Source of the DNA: Butyriboletus loyo
Taxonomy: Eukaryota > Basidiomycota > Agaricomycetes > Boletales > Boletaceae
Length of the DNA stretch: 64,000 nucleotides
Direction of reading: 5' to 3'
Assembly (NCBI GenBank): GCA_038093515.1
Contig: JBBPSI010000005.1
Span: 248,001 to 312,000 of the forward strand
The notes beneath the pieces are model-generated. The model worked only from the letters and a program-made list of their open reading frames with translations. It did no database searches and was not told where the DNA came from. Position 1 is the stretch's first letter. Every line of letters begins with the position of its first letter. Both the position numbers and the translations under genes were made by a program. Below are positions 27,279 to 39,243 of this stretch, piece after piece.

Positions 27279-28466
27279 TCAGTCCAGCCCCCGCTGCTTG
27301 TACACAAACTCGTAATAGAAGAACTGACAAAGTACCTGACACAATACATCAGCACCCCCAGAAACGCGTGAATCACCACACGTACGATCAGGTCCAGAAA
27401 GATGGTCAGGGAACTTCCTATGACGACCGTCAGCACATTCCGTCTCATCGTACAGCCAGCACAGACCATACCAGCAAGCCAGCTTGCGTTCCTTACGAGG
27501 TAGTTGCGCTCCATCGATACCATGACGATCGACGACGCATATGTCCCATTCCCCAGGATCGCAAACAAGAAGAGGCCCGGTGCAAGCCCTTCGCATCTGG
27601 TCTTGACGTTTTTCACTGTGAACCGTCAACAGGCGTCTCCCTTCCCGATCCTGCACTCACATATTTGTGGCACCCGAGCCCCGACTTGAACATGTTCAGC
27701 GTGCACTCGTGTTCGTACCAGCTCCCAACTCACTGTATAACGATGCACCTATCCATCCGATCACTTGGATTCTCCACTCGAATGGCGTGTCTGGCGGAGG
27801 AGCAGGGGAATCTTCTTCACCCTGTATTCGCCCACTGATCACATATGCAACAACTCCGATGCCCATGACAAATGCCACAGCCGCAGCGTACTGCACAAAC
27901 ACCCTTGATACAGAGGTTGGGCGAGCCTCTGACCCATGCACCAGGGCATTATCACCAAGCAGGCAGGACTGCTCGGTCGGACTATCCTCCGCTCGCAGGA
28001 GGATTCCCGCAGAGCGTTGCTTCCATCGATAGTAATATACCTGAAGAAGTAACGTGGAATCACAAAGGGTATACTGCAACAAGATCTATCAGATAGACTG
28101 CACAAAACTCATGTCCACGAGTACTCACATAAACACCCAGAATGATCATGGTGGGGAGCAGGTGTGCCAAAGCAGCGCCGCATAGGTTGCACATATCACC
28201 CAGCAGCCATATGTAGATAAATGGAAGAGACAAGCCCTCTCCACTCTGCAGTTGATAATTTTCCATGATTTGAGGAGAGTACACAATGATCCTGCGATCG
28301 CCCAGTTTTAAATTCCATAGCCGAGTATAACTTCATACAGAAAGTAAAAACCCACCAGCATGCAATCGATATCCAGCCAAGCTGTGAGCGCATTGTCAAC
28401 TAGAACTTGAGTCCGTTGCATAGAAATACAGACCACGCTGCTTGCTACATCACCCTGAGGCAGCAT
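27279..28466 (-). CDS. PQ-loop vacuolar amino-acid transporter (Ypq1/PQLC2-like)
   Basis: Exon joins done by hand give MLPQGDVASSV + LGWISIACW + IIVYSPQIMENYQLQSGEGLS, the first PQ-loop (SPQI). This is followed by WLLGDMCNLCGAALAHLLPTMIILGVY and YTLCDSTLLLQVYYYRWK. A loop leads to another membrane span (AAAVAFVMGIGVVAYVISG). The second repeat has GLAPGLFLFAILGNGTYASSI and ends DLIVLCQFFYYEFVYKQRGLD. Ypq1-3 in yeast and PQLC2 in animals export cationic amino acids from the vacuole or lysosome. The GD..N.xGA pattern fits this subgroup. The tiny first exons explain why a simple frame reading misses the start. It is head to head with PHB2 (118 bases). Confidence 0.88.
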
Positions 28467-28584
28467 TCTTGTTCTGGAAGAGGATCAATCGATCTAGTAC
28501 TGGTGGGGAACTCGCTGCTCACGTGACAGCCGAACACACTACTATTGTCGCACGTACAAGTCTCGCAAGTTCATTATCCTCCTC

Positions 28585-29921
28585 ATGAACAGCCAAGAGG
28601 CATTTCGAAGGTTCGCGCAACAGGTCCAGCGGGCAGGTGCTCAAGGTGGTGGCGGCTTCTCCGGTGGGCCTGGCCGATTTTTTGCCGGAGGCGGTTTGCT
28701 TGCTGCGCTCATTGGCGGCGGATTACTCCTCAATGCCGGTTTGTTTAACGGTGCGTCGTTTCGCTCAGCTCAATATTCCATACTGGAACTGTTTAAAGTT
28801 GATGGTGGTCATCGTGCCGTCAAGTACACGCGGTAAGAGCGACAAGCTAACGTAGAAACGGCTCCACTCATACTGTCTTGTTTAGTTTATACGGTATAAA
28901 AGATGAAGTTTACAACGAAGGGACACATCTCATGGTGCGTATACTATGCTGTATTGTGCTCCGCGGTCATTCAGCTGTTTCAGGTACCTTGGTTCGAGAC
29001 ACCAGTCGTTTTTGACATCCGTGCCAAGCCTCGAAGTGTTGCAAGTTTGACTGGAACCAAAGGTCCGTTTCTCGTATGAGTGATGTCCATTTCCCTGAAG
29101 CACATCAGATTTGCAAATGGTGAACATTACTTGCAGAGTGTTGTCAAGACCATCCATCTCGGCACTACCCAAGATTTACCGTGAACTTGGGAAGGACTAT
29201 GACGAACGCGTACTACCTTCCATCGTCAACGAAGTCCTCAAAAGTGTAGTTGCCCAATTCAATGCTAGCCAGCTTATCACCCAGCGTGAGATGGTCAATG
29301 ATACACAGAAGTCTTTGTCAAAAGGTCCGCTAACTGTGCCCTGTTAGGTCTCGCGATTGATCCGCGAGAATCTCACAACTCGAGCTCTGCAGTTCAACGT
29401 TGTGCTGGACGATGTCTCCATCACTCACGTCGCGTTCTCCCCTGAATTCACACATGCCGTCGAGGCAAAACAAGTTAGTTTCCTCTGGTAATCTGCCAAA
29501 GTTGTGTCTGATTACGATGTATCTACCAAGGTTGCACAACAAACAGCACTCCGAGCCGCGTTTTTGGTTGACCAAGCCATACAGGAAAAACAAGCGAGTA
29601 GCAACACTCTTGACCATCAATTCTGGGCTGACGGACTCCCAATAGTCTATTATTGTCCGCGCGCAGGGTGAAGCACGCAGTGCAGAGCTAATTGGCGAAG
29701 CGATGCGGGCAAACAAAGGTTTCCTTGAGCTTCGACGTCTTGAGGCCGCTCGTGATATTGCGAATGTTCTGGCTACATCCGGGAACCGCGTCATGCTTGA
29801 TGCTCAAAGTTTGTTATTGAATGGTACGCTTTGGATCTGAAAATGATGCATATATTTCTGACTGATCGTTTGGTAGTCACGGGGGAGGACACAAAGGAGC
29901 TCTTGAGAGTAAAGAAGTAAA
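28585..29921 (+). CDS. PHB2: Prohibitin-2
   Basis: Starts [18 protein letters not shown], then a Gly-rich stretch and an N-terminal membrane segment ([19 protein letters not shown]). The SPFH/band 7 domain follows: [22 protein letters not shown] (in part), [47 protein letters not shown], and [13 protein letters not shown] spliced to [14 protein letters not shown] long helix ([21 protein letters not shown]) leads to LLRVKK. Phb1/Phb2 form ring complexes in the mitochondrial inner membrane that scaffold proteases and lipids. All blocks of the family are present. Several short introns. Confidence 0.95.
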
Positions 29922-30096
29922 TTCTCGTTGTCTCGTAGGTCGTGCCCCTGATATTATAATAAATGCATCCGTCCTCCCTGCGCGAGGAGTGTCTGTTCCC
30001 CTTTCCTGTTAAGGCCTCGCAGTCACGTGTTCTCTTCCCCGAATCTTTATTATCGCGTGCGCCTTGAATTGCACCTTGTCTTCGCAGGTAACCAGG

Positions 30097-33000
30097 ATGC
30101 CGCGCAGGCCTGGATTGAAACATCCAAGATCCACGTCTCATGACTCGACACCGGAGCGTGAACCCCAGAGCGAGGGAAGTCAGGCAGGTCGCTTCAAAGT
30201 TGGGACGAATGCAAAACACGTCAGGTGGGGTAGCCCATCGGATTTACAGGACAAGCGTGATTCGGCAAGCTCAGACTCCTCCGGGCCAGTGAAAGTAGCA
30301 CCATAATTCCCGCCACTCGTTCCTTATCTAACGAAGCTTGTAGATTTGTTTGAGCGTTTTCTGTCAGCAGTGAGTCGTGTGTGTTTTGTTGTGTCGCGGC
30401 TTACGTTTGTACCAGTGGTCGTATCGGCTGCGCATACTACGATCCCATTAAATGCGTCGTGTACGTGCTCGAAGACACTCAAGAAGGCGTCCATTATGAC
30501 TTGACAAAAATGAGTCGGTGGTGCTGAATTTGTGTCTCGGAATTAAATTTGACCCCCCTGCAGTCTTGGAACATTCGGATCCAGGTTTTATACTCACCAG
30601 CTCAAAGGCAGATGATTCTTTCATATCAATATTGCAAAACCACGGTGAGCCTGCCTGCTCAGGACGCATATAAAGGCGTTTACCATGGTGTTGAGTAGCG
30701 GAAGCTTCTGGTGGTGTTTTCCAGATCAGACCTCACAAAGAATTTGTTCCTAGCAGGGGTCGGAACAGGTTGTTGTCGTTGAACCTGCTGACTCGATTGG
30801 ACTGTGACTTGAATTGTAACCACGAGGATGCGTCCGACGTTTCTTCGGCCGTCGGAATAAGGAATGCATACGATTTTATGGCGAAAAGAAGAGAAACCAC
30901 CGGAGATCCTGCGGTGGAACGGTGGAACGCTGCCATACGCTTGGCAAATTTCGCTTCATTGGAGTCGGCACCTCTTTGTGTGAGTCATGTAGCGAGCAAC
31001 ATGAATCAGGAAATGACATCGTGTATAGATATCTTCAGTGGGGGCGCTCCTCGACTTCCTTATTCGAGAATTAGCAACAGGGGAACGGGGAGATGTCGAC
31101 GAAACAATGGAGTTGGATGTCTGTAATATTGAGGCCTTGGCGCTGTATGCCGCTTTCTTTGTGCTGTTCGCCTTGCTCAACATCTGTTAGTGACCAGGTG
31201 ATGCACGTTAATGCAGATACTCTTTGGTAAGCTTAGTCGATTTATATGGTTTTGTGCAAATATCATTGATGCTCTGATGTAACAGCTCTTTACAGATATT
31301 TGAGAGCGAAAACCATGCTACCATCCACTCCGACCAAACGAAAGAAGGACTATCGCTATTTGGTCTACTCTTACTTCTCAATACTATCCTCTCGCTTACT
31401 TGACTCCGTCTTTAGGCATATTGAACACTACTCGGACTGCCTTGGGTCGCTCGCTGCTTCGCACGTGGTTTATACGCCCATCATTGTCACATCATGTACT
31501 TAAAGCACGACATGACGCAGTAGAGTGCTTCTTGCGTGCCGAGAACTTGCCAGTGGTCGGCGCGTTACAGAGTCAGTTGAAAGGCATCGCGAACATTCCC
31601 AGGACCTTGGGCGTGATAAGATCCGGGAAGGCAATAATCTCTGATTGGCAAGCATTAGTGAAGGTCTGTGTCTTCCATCGCTCTTGGGATATCGACTTGC
31701 TGTGAGCTGCTGCTAGTTTACCTATCATTCTGCGATGATTCGCGATGCACTGGCGGAGTTGCACCAAAGTAGAGATGTCGATATTGTGGTAAGGGTGGGT
31801 ATCCGTCACGGCCAGCATTGTCCCGTAGGTTCTGAAGAATCGTAGCTCATAAGGGTGCTAGACGTGGCTTCTTTCAAGGAGGTTGGCAACATGGTCAACA
31901 ATACTGTTGGATTTTTCTTTCTCGTTTGCTCGTTTGCGGTCGGGCCTTACCTTGATGTTGATAGATTGATTGGGAAGAGTCAGCTGAGGTGGCTCGGGTA
32001 TGCGTCCGGCCACACATCGACGAAGAACTGGACAAACGAAAACATGTCTACCGAGGGATTGATTCGGTCCTGGTTGGTTGACCTAACACAGGTCAAATTT
32101 GGCAATAAACATTGACGGAAACCAGTCAAAAGTAGCCGAGCAAATATCTCAAACCGTTCCCTCGGATTATGCTGAATCCTTGAATGTCGTGTATTTTCCT
32201 CAGCTTGGTTCGTATACCCGCCACTTTGTTATGTAGTCGATGTTACTGAGTCCCCTCTTTCAAAAGGCTTTCTGATCACTGTACCTATGCTTGAGGAGTG
32301 GAGGTCAGAGGCTGGGATTAAAGTCCTGGATGGATGGAATTTCCAGGTGAGTGAAGTCATGATTTTTTGTCCAAAAGTTATTGATTCGCTACCCCTGGGA
32401 GTTCTCCTCAGAGTGAGTCCTCAGGCTGCTGTCCATTTTCTCAACAGTCTCGCCCGCCCGCAGGTTCCATGTTTACTTCAAATCAAAGGAGATGCAAGGT
32501 GGAAATGTTCAGGGTACTTGAAAATTGACTCTAATGGCTCTTTTTGTAGACATGGACAACCATATCGGAGATCTACATCCAGCAATAGTCGGTATGGGTC
32601 GTTTCCTGTACAAACTTTCCGGGCTAAGTGCGTAGATCGAGAGATCGAGATCGTCCAAGAATTATTGGGCAACGTTCTTCGATATGGCCCAGCTATGGAA
32701 GATGCCTCCAACGTTTGTGCTGAACTTGACTGCTTGCTCTCGTTTGCAGAGGCAGCGAGAACGTTCGACTATCGGCGTCCTCGAATAGTAGAAGATCCTA
32801 TTATCGACATCGTTCAAGGAAGGTATGCTTGTGTTGATCGTCCAGGAGAGTGGTACTTGAGCTCCTGTATTAGGCATCCTCTTCAAGAGCAGATCTCGGA
32901 CACCTTCGTTCCTAACGATGCGCGTCTCGTCGGTGGAGTGGGCTTCGGAATGTGTTATGAGGATGATAGTAGTTCGGATCTGGGCGCTGAGGCTACGTGG

Positions 33001-34351
33001 AGTAGTGTAGTTCTCTGCACCGGGGCAAATGCCTGTGGTAAAGTAAGGACCACTACTTCGCTTGGGTAGCCATTGATCACTATTTCTTGCAGAGCGTGTA
33101 TTTGAAGCAGGTCAGCAAATACGCTCCATGATCACCAACGGCTAAGTTAGGTCACAGGTTGCACTGATTCAATATATGGCACAGGTGTGTACCGAGACTG
33201 CATGATTTGGATCACAGGTTGGCTACACCAATTGACTAACATCGGTTTCATAGATTGGGAGGTGGGTTGCGAAGCATCTGCTAATACCTCATTGTCGAGC
33301 TCCTGCAGTTTCGTCCCCGCAGAGTCCGCCACATTGGGGATAGTCGATAAAAGTTGGTCCGACGAATCATGGACATTGTAAATGCTGAATTTTTGCAGTC
33401 TTCACGCGGATACAGACCAGAGAATCCGTTTCAAAGGTATTGTTTCGAATTCGTGGATCGCGTTCACCCATATCATATCATTCTTCTCAAAAGGTCCAGT
33501 CAGCGTTCATGATAGATCTTAATCAAGTGTCGTTCGCTTTACGAAACTGCACCTCCAAGTCTCTGATTTTACTTGATGAGTTCGGGAAAGGAACGGTAGC
33601 CACAGGTTAGTCTCTACTTTGAAATTGGAAACTTACGACCACATTTCTAACATTTTCAGACGGGGCTGGCCTGTTTTGCGGTGTCTTGACTCACCTCCTA
33701 AACCGTGGCAGAGACTGTCCCAAAGTACTCGTTGCATCCCACTTCCACGAAGTCTTTCGGAAGGACCTGCTTGACCCACATAGGTTTCCTATCACTTTCG
33801 TCCACATGGAGGTTCTTTTCGCATCCAGCACTGGGGATGTACTCGACGCGGACGGAGTGTGTGGCACGGGCTCTCGCCAAGAAAGCAGTGTTTCCCGGGC
33901 ACCAGCGCCTGGCGAGAAGATTATGTATTTGTACCGGTGACTGGTCACCCGATTGAAATAATGTCGTGTGGTTGACACGCCAACAGCGTTGCACCAGGTC
34001 TTTCGCTTTCTTCTCATGCTGCGCAATGTGCGGCAATGTTCGGGCTCCCTCGTCGCATTGTGGACAGGGCTCAGTATGTCAGGTATGTAACATGTTCAAT
34101 GCACGTGTACATATGTTCGAATCTGCTCACTGATACATCTTTGGTCGTAATCCAGTGAACTCCTGGCCAAACACGAGCTTGGTAAGCTGCTTGAGGAGAA
34201 GATGACTGACGAGGAAAAATTGAACCTTCAAGCTGCCAAGGAAGTCGCACGACGATTTTTAGAATGGGACCTTACAAGTGATGAAGCTTTATACCAGACG
34301 AGCGTCAAGGCTCGACTCGCAGAGGTTCTGGGGAGAGAACCAGATGGCTGA
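30097..34351 (+). CDS. MSH5: Meiotic MutS homologue Msh5
   Basis: Starts [17 protein letters not shown]; a 55-base intron with a CTAAC branch site joins SGPVK to ICLSVFCQ, then [25 protein letters not shown] (shown in part), the conserved MSH5 N-terminal block. The MutS core and lever follow: [40 protein letters not shown] and IPRTLGVI. The ATPase domain has Walker A GANACGKS, then [37 protein letters not shown], Walker [13 protein letters not shown] and VASHFHEVF, ending [13 protein letters not shown]. Msh4-Msh5 is a sliding clamp that stabilises meiotic crossover intermediates. Walker A has Ala and Cys where MutS proteins usually have Pro and Ser, but the GK[ST] core is kept. No reading-frame break was found; there are more than 20 exons. 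Confidence 0.92.
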
Positions 34352-34416
34352 TAAATTGTGTGAACGCTCTTCTTATCTATGAGTACAAGACCGTATAAAA
34401 GCGACTTATCAGGATA

Positions 34417-35673
34417 TCAAAACGCTTTTTTCTGTTCCTTGTGAATCTCTATTCCTGGAGGGGCACCAAGAGCTGAAGGAGGCCAGTTGGCATTATGTTT
34501 CGAGGCTGAAGAAGCTGTACCATACCTTGCTTGAGGCTTCCGTACAAGATGAACTGACCGGATACTAGTCCCGCAGTCATCACCATCCTCGGCCCCAATC
34601 CGACAAACAGCCCAAGGAGCCCTGCTTGCTGGGCCAAGGCACTGAGTCTATGGATCATGGAGCCGCTAGGGCCGTGCCCCTTGTTGATCTGGCTGAGTAA
34701 CGTATCAGCAGGCTGTGGAATAGCTGATACTTAGCTTACTCGGGTGAGAGAATGTGAGGCTCACGTGGCTAAGGATTGCAGCCGCAAACCCAGCAATGAT
34801 TCCGCTACCCAGCTGGAGGGAGAATTTAGTTGTTCCAGACAAGTTCCTCCGTGTTTCCTCGGACATGGCGCGGAAAGCGACTTCGTGGCAAAATTCATTC
34901 ACGGTAAACTGCCCGATAGCATACGGAATCTGTCTGTAAAGGGTGCGTGGTGAGTATGACGCATAATTAGTCCGATATGCACACTGAACTTGCAGAGTAT
35001 CGGCAGAAAGCCTGCATACAACTCGCCAACCCCCCCTTCCCGAGCTAGGCGAGTCAAACCGGAAACAAGGCCAGCTGCATAGTTTTGTTGTGAGACGAGC
35101 CTGATTCTTGTTGCCTCGAGAGGGGTGAGCAAAATATCCGCAAAAAATCTGGAGTGCGAGCAGTAGTCAGCGTGCTAGTGCCCGAGCTTGAACAAAGTCT
35201 CACTCTGCAACACTCGCTGAGCCGAGGTAGATTGCAGTGCGATACTTGACTGCGTCGTCAGTGCCAACCCACGCCACGGATTTCGCTTTCCAATACTCGT
35301 AGCCAGAGAATTTGGCACCACCCTGAACGAAGTAGCCCACTGCGGTAAAATGTGAGAAGGGCCCGAGCGCCTTGCTTCGCGATAATATGTCGGGTCCCGG
35401 AGATCATGTTCAAGTTCCTGAAGGCGGGGTCAACTTGGATACGCGTCTTGACGACATCGACGGCTACTCAACAGCCGTGCGGTGAGTTCTAAAAGCAGCA
35501 CCTGATCAAGACTGACGCGTCATGGCGCCGTGGGTGATGCTATGGTGAATATGCTTAAACCGATACTTGAAGGTCGAGGGATATGCTTACGTGCAGGACA
35601 CTGCGCCTGTTGCAAAACGGTGAGTTTCCGCCTCTGCACGACAAATGCGAGACGGGGCTGAAGAAGGAGGCAT
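34417..35673 (-). pseudogene. Mitochondrial phosphate carrier (Mir1/PiC-like), frameshifted
   Basis: Start MPPSSAPSRICRAEAETH, then RFATGAVSCT spliced to ITHGAMT and PVDVVKTRIQVDP (first carrier signature PxD). It continues to HIIAKQGARALLT. After that the family motif for 'GFGPTA' should lead into VGYFVQGGAKFSGYE, but only ten bases lie between the Thr codon and the Val codon (about 35341-35350). So eight bases are missing and the frame breaks. Everything after is intact: [72 protein letters not shown], and KQALGAPPGIEIHKE after a last intron. The carrier imports phosphate into the matrix. The lesion could be a recent pseudogene or a sequence error. Confidence 0.75.
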
Positions 35674-35836
35674 AGTCCCCAGAGGTGAATGGATTGATTG
35701 GCTTCATCGTCGTTGAACCAAAGGCAGCTTGCCAAGTGACGTCATACGCTCATACCGGCAACTTCCGGGCCACGCCTGGACCCAACCCGGACTCATTCAA
35801 GTGCAGGTATTTTCGATACCCACACTCACTCGTTCC

Positions 35837-36597
35837 ATGCCATCCGTCGCTGAGATCATCTACTTCAAAGTGTCTGAAGCCTACAAGTCTGGCTCAATCA
35901 GCCTCGATGGACCCCGTGCTCAGATCGGCAAAGCAACCGGGCTGAGAAAGTGCGTTTGTCTTCACAATCGCTGTATCATGGCGCTTATCGAGCAACGTGT
36001 CCCAACCCAAGATCTTACGTCGGATACGAAACCGAAGACGATACGGTCCTGTTTTGGGTGAATGGTATTCTCTTCGTTGCCTCGTTATCTGGCATAGGAG
36101 TGATGGATACGTCGTAGACTGGGACACGAAAGATGCCCGTGATGCATTTGCCGAGACGGCTGATCATGCTAACATGGCAGTTGCTTCTCGCCATGCTTTC
36201 GGTTCTAAACCGACGGTCAATTACGTCGAGTTTGAAGACACCAAGGGCGCCCTCGGCGCACCGATCACTGAATTCGTGACATTCACTCTGAAGGAGGGAA
36301 ATACCATAGATCAGTTGGAGCTCTTGGTCCAGGAACTTCACAAGCTCCTTCCTGGAACTCCCAAATTCCATGGGGATAGCTGGGCCCCGATCATTGGCGA
36401 GCCTAATGTGTACCATGGTATTCTAGGCTGGGACAGTGTGCAGGTAAGTGTACACTCGGACGCTTGCCTGGGCTGATGCTCAAGCCGTCCTCCAGGCCCA
36501 CTGGGATGCTGTCTCGCATGGTCCTCTCAAGGAAGTGATTGACCGAGTCAAGCTGGTCGCGAATTTGTGGCTTGTGCATGCTGCGCTGAAACCGTGA
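35837..36597 (+). CDS. ABM-like dimeric alpha/beta-barrel protein
   Basis: Start MPSVAEIIYFKVSEAYKSG. Introns join GLRK to SYVGYETEDDTVLFWVN and then to DWDTKDARDAFAETADH. The second needs donor GTATTC at about 36065 and acceptor CGTAG at 36117. A last intron joins WDSVQ to AHWDAVSHGPLKEVIDRVK; the end is VHAALKP. The pattern 'W.s...h..f' followed by a second repeat (VTFTLKEGNTIDQLELLVQEL) is that of the antibiotic biosynthesis monooxygenase/stress-responsive A/B barrel fold, in tandem. Many basidiomycete proteins of this fold have no known substrate. No haem or metal site is evident. Cytosolic, since no signal is present. Confidence 0.65.
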
Positions 36598-36883
36598 GCA
36601 AGGTTGTAGATAGTCGCACGATCTCATGAGGTGTAAGATATATGAATGAAAGACAGCTGGGATCACTAACGCGCATGTCGCAAGATGCGAGCCGGGCACG
36701 CGTTGGAGCAGCAGTACGAGAAGTGTTCTGGCGAGGGCACGCTCTGAACACGAGTCAGTCGAGCATGTGTGTGATCCTCGCCGCGGGAGGAAATAAAGAC
36801 CAAGCCGGGATCCAACTCCGCTCAAAAGTCAAACGCTACCACCCGCCCTCCCTCAGATATCCCCTCTCCATCCTCGTGTCAAC

Positions 36884-38171
36884 ATGTCCGTCCACCTCGT
36901 CCCAAACAATGCTTTGGGCTTCAACAGTCAGTCTTGCCCCCTCACATCCCTCGATTCCCCGCTCATTTCTCTCCAGGACCGTTCACTCAACTCGTTAAAA
37001 AAGTCCTATTGGTCTCAAATCAGAATTTGTCTCCCGTCGCCTTCAAAGTCAAAACAACAGCACCCAAGGTTCGTATACCCCTCTCCAAGCAGGTCACAGC
37101 GTCATTAAGACATCTACCAGCTGTATTGCGTTCGTCCCAACTCGGGTAGAATCGAACCTGGTGACAGTGTCGAGGTGTCAGGTATGCCTCATGCATCATG
37201 CTGTCACACACTCTCTGACCGTCACTCTTGTAGTAATGCTTCAGCCAATGAAGGAAGAACCCCCGCTGTCCGCCAAATGCAAGGACAAGTTCCTAATTCA
37301 AAGCACCCTCATCACACCCGAGAAGGAAACGAAAGATCTTCAGGATATTGTGAGAATCCCTCCGCTTCGTCACCCAATCCCAGCTCAAGTTTTTCTAGTG
37401 GAATGTTCCCAGTGGCGCAAATGAAGAGTGGAAAGTATATCAGCAGAAGCTTCGTGTTGTGTATCTCCCACCAGATGGTCAAACCGTCGAGGAGGAAGAT
37501 GAAGAGGGTCACGTGGAAGAACCTATGGCTGTATCTATCCCAAGACGCTTTGACGCTGAAGTACGTTTGGATCGTCCAGGTCTTGGTGTACCGCTTGATG
37601 TGAATCTCACTTATTCCAGGCCGAAACTACTACGAGGGCACAACAGGCCGTGCCTCCCTCGGTATCCCCACCACCCCCCTTGCCGCGTTCAGTAACGCCC
37701 CCTCAGGTACCGGACAACATGTATCGTGACGATTCGAGAGAAGAATCACCCCAATTCCAGCGTTCCACAAGTGGTCCCGGCGTGGGCATCGTAAATGTCA
37801 ATGTTCACCAACCATCACCGCCTCCCTCCCCACTTCCACCTCCCCTTCCGGCCGTTCAAATCAACCACGAACTCGAACTCAAGCTCGGCGATGCTCAAGC
37901 CGAGATACAGCGCTTGCGTGCACTGCTGGCCGCAGTGCCAGACCCGAGCTCTACGGCACCAGAATCGGTTGCACCCGAGTCCGTCGCGCCATCTGAATTA
38001 CGACGAAGGTATACAGCAAGTTCCGACGATGGTACGAGCACGTACTATGGGGCGACAGAGGTGGAAACTGTGGTGGATCGCAACACTGTTATACACCAGG
38101 ATGGTGTACCACTGCAGGTGGTTATCATCATAGCGCTCGGCGTGTTTATCACGACATATCTATTTTTCTAA
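36884..38171 (+). CDS. SCS2: VAMP-associated protein (VAP/Scs2), MSP domain
   Basis: MSVHLVPNNALGFN joins across an intron to RPFTQLVKKVLLVSNQN, then PVAFKVKTTAPK, RPNSGRIEPGDSVEVSVMLQPM and CKDKFLIQST: a full major sperm protein domain of about 125 residues with the basic face that binds FFAT motifs. A Pro-rich linker, a coiled coil (LELKLGDAQAEIQRLRALLAA) and a C-terminal anchor (VVIIIALGVFITTYLFF) follow. VAP proteins sit in the ER membrane and tether lipid-transfer proteins at contact sites. The architecture MSP-linker-coil-tail anchor is complete. Confidence 0.94.
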
Positions 38172-39243
38172 GCACGGTGTCCAACCAGACTCCCTCTCCT
38201 CGCTTTGTCCCATTTATTTGTCGAACCCTCCGGGCCCGTTGACAGTCGTTGCCAAAGCGACTACAAGAGAGTATGCCACGACCGTTCCATACTTGGATAT
38301 GAACACAGCAATATGAACGCGGGTTCTTTGATGGCGAATACATTGGAGGGTTTTGAATAGGTACTCGCATGTTGACTTTTCTGCATAACGTTTCATTTTA
38401 CGATAGTATTTCTCCTTGTTGTGTTCGAATCAGTTCGAACAGTATCATTCTGTACATAGATATCTATTCTTCCGTCAACTATGATATGCTTGCACCGAGC
38501 TTCTTGCTGGTCTAGACTGTGTGGACTATGACACGCTAATAGAACGCTCCATGAATGAGCGAAAATATGCCAGGCATTGTTATGTAGTCTTATTGTTGAT
38601 GCTATCGTCGAATCGAAGTCGAGCTTCGGTTCGAAAGCGTGGCTATTCGACGTGGTTTCGGGGCAACGGGGCAAAATGGGTTGTGGGTGCCCGAACTTCC
38701 GCCACGATGGTCGGGAATTCGGTCGCTGACGACTCAGATGCCAGAAGTTGGGCTGCGTCCTGCTCCGAAAAAGATTCAAAGGGGCTCGTCCAGAGGGGAA
38801 TCAACATCTTCATACCACTGGCATAAACTATAAACTGGCGGGACATGTCCGAATACCTGTAAAGTGATCCGACTCTTGTAATAAGTGACCAACGGGACTC
38901 GCCCGGAAAGCTGATCGAATATCGAGGATCCAGTGCTCTTCAAGCCCGTGTACCAAGGTCTCGCCAACGCTCGCGCAAGAAAGATGAAGGGAAGCGTTCG
39001 ACCTCCCCGAGTCGATCGAGTGTATGTATTTTGCTGCAATAACTCTTCTAGATAGTAGATACGTATTGCAAGGCATGTTGTAGTTCGAGGGCGGAAACAA
39101 ATGAACTCCAGCGACCATCGGGCCCCGGTCGATTACTACCTCGTAGCCGAGGAAGCTCCACAAAACCGTATTAACGGCCACGCCTTGGTCAGGTTCTCAC
39201 AGGATCAGCTTTGAAAGCCACTGGCAAACCACAACGTTTCATC
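38172..39243. other. Intergenic region without a recognised gene
   Basis: About 1.07 kb. Short open frames on the minus strand are compositionally odd and have no motif or joinable exons. It probably holds the SCS2 3' end and the SOD promoter. Confidence 0.5.

Noticed and set aside
26944..27342. A 132-codon Cys-rich minus-strand frame that could be a secreted protein
   Set aside because: It has no signal peptide of normal shape, overlaps the last exon of the PQ-loop gene in another frame, and its Cys are irregular.
30097..30306. A stand-alone 70-residue protein upstream of MSH5
   Set aside because: Its last codons run into a good donor (GTAGCA) with a CTAAC branch site and acceptor TTGTAG. 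The joined product continues into the conserved MSH5 N-terminus, so it is exon 1 of MSH5.
35997..36120. Apparent frameshift inside the ABM-like gene
   Set aside because: Using donor GTATTC at about 36065 and acceptor CGTAG at 36117 gives a clean join (FWVN to DWDTKD), so the gene is intact.
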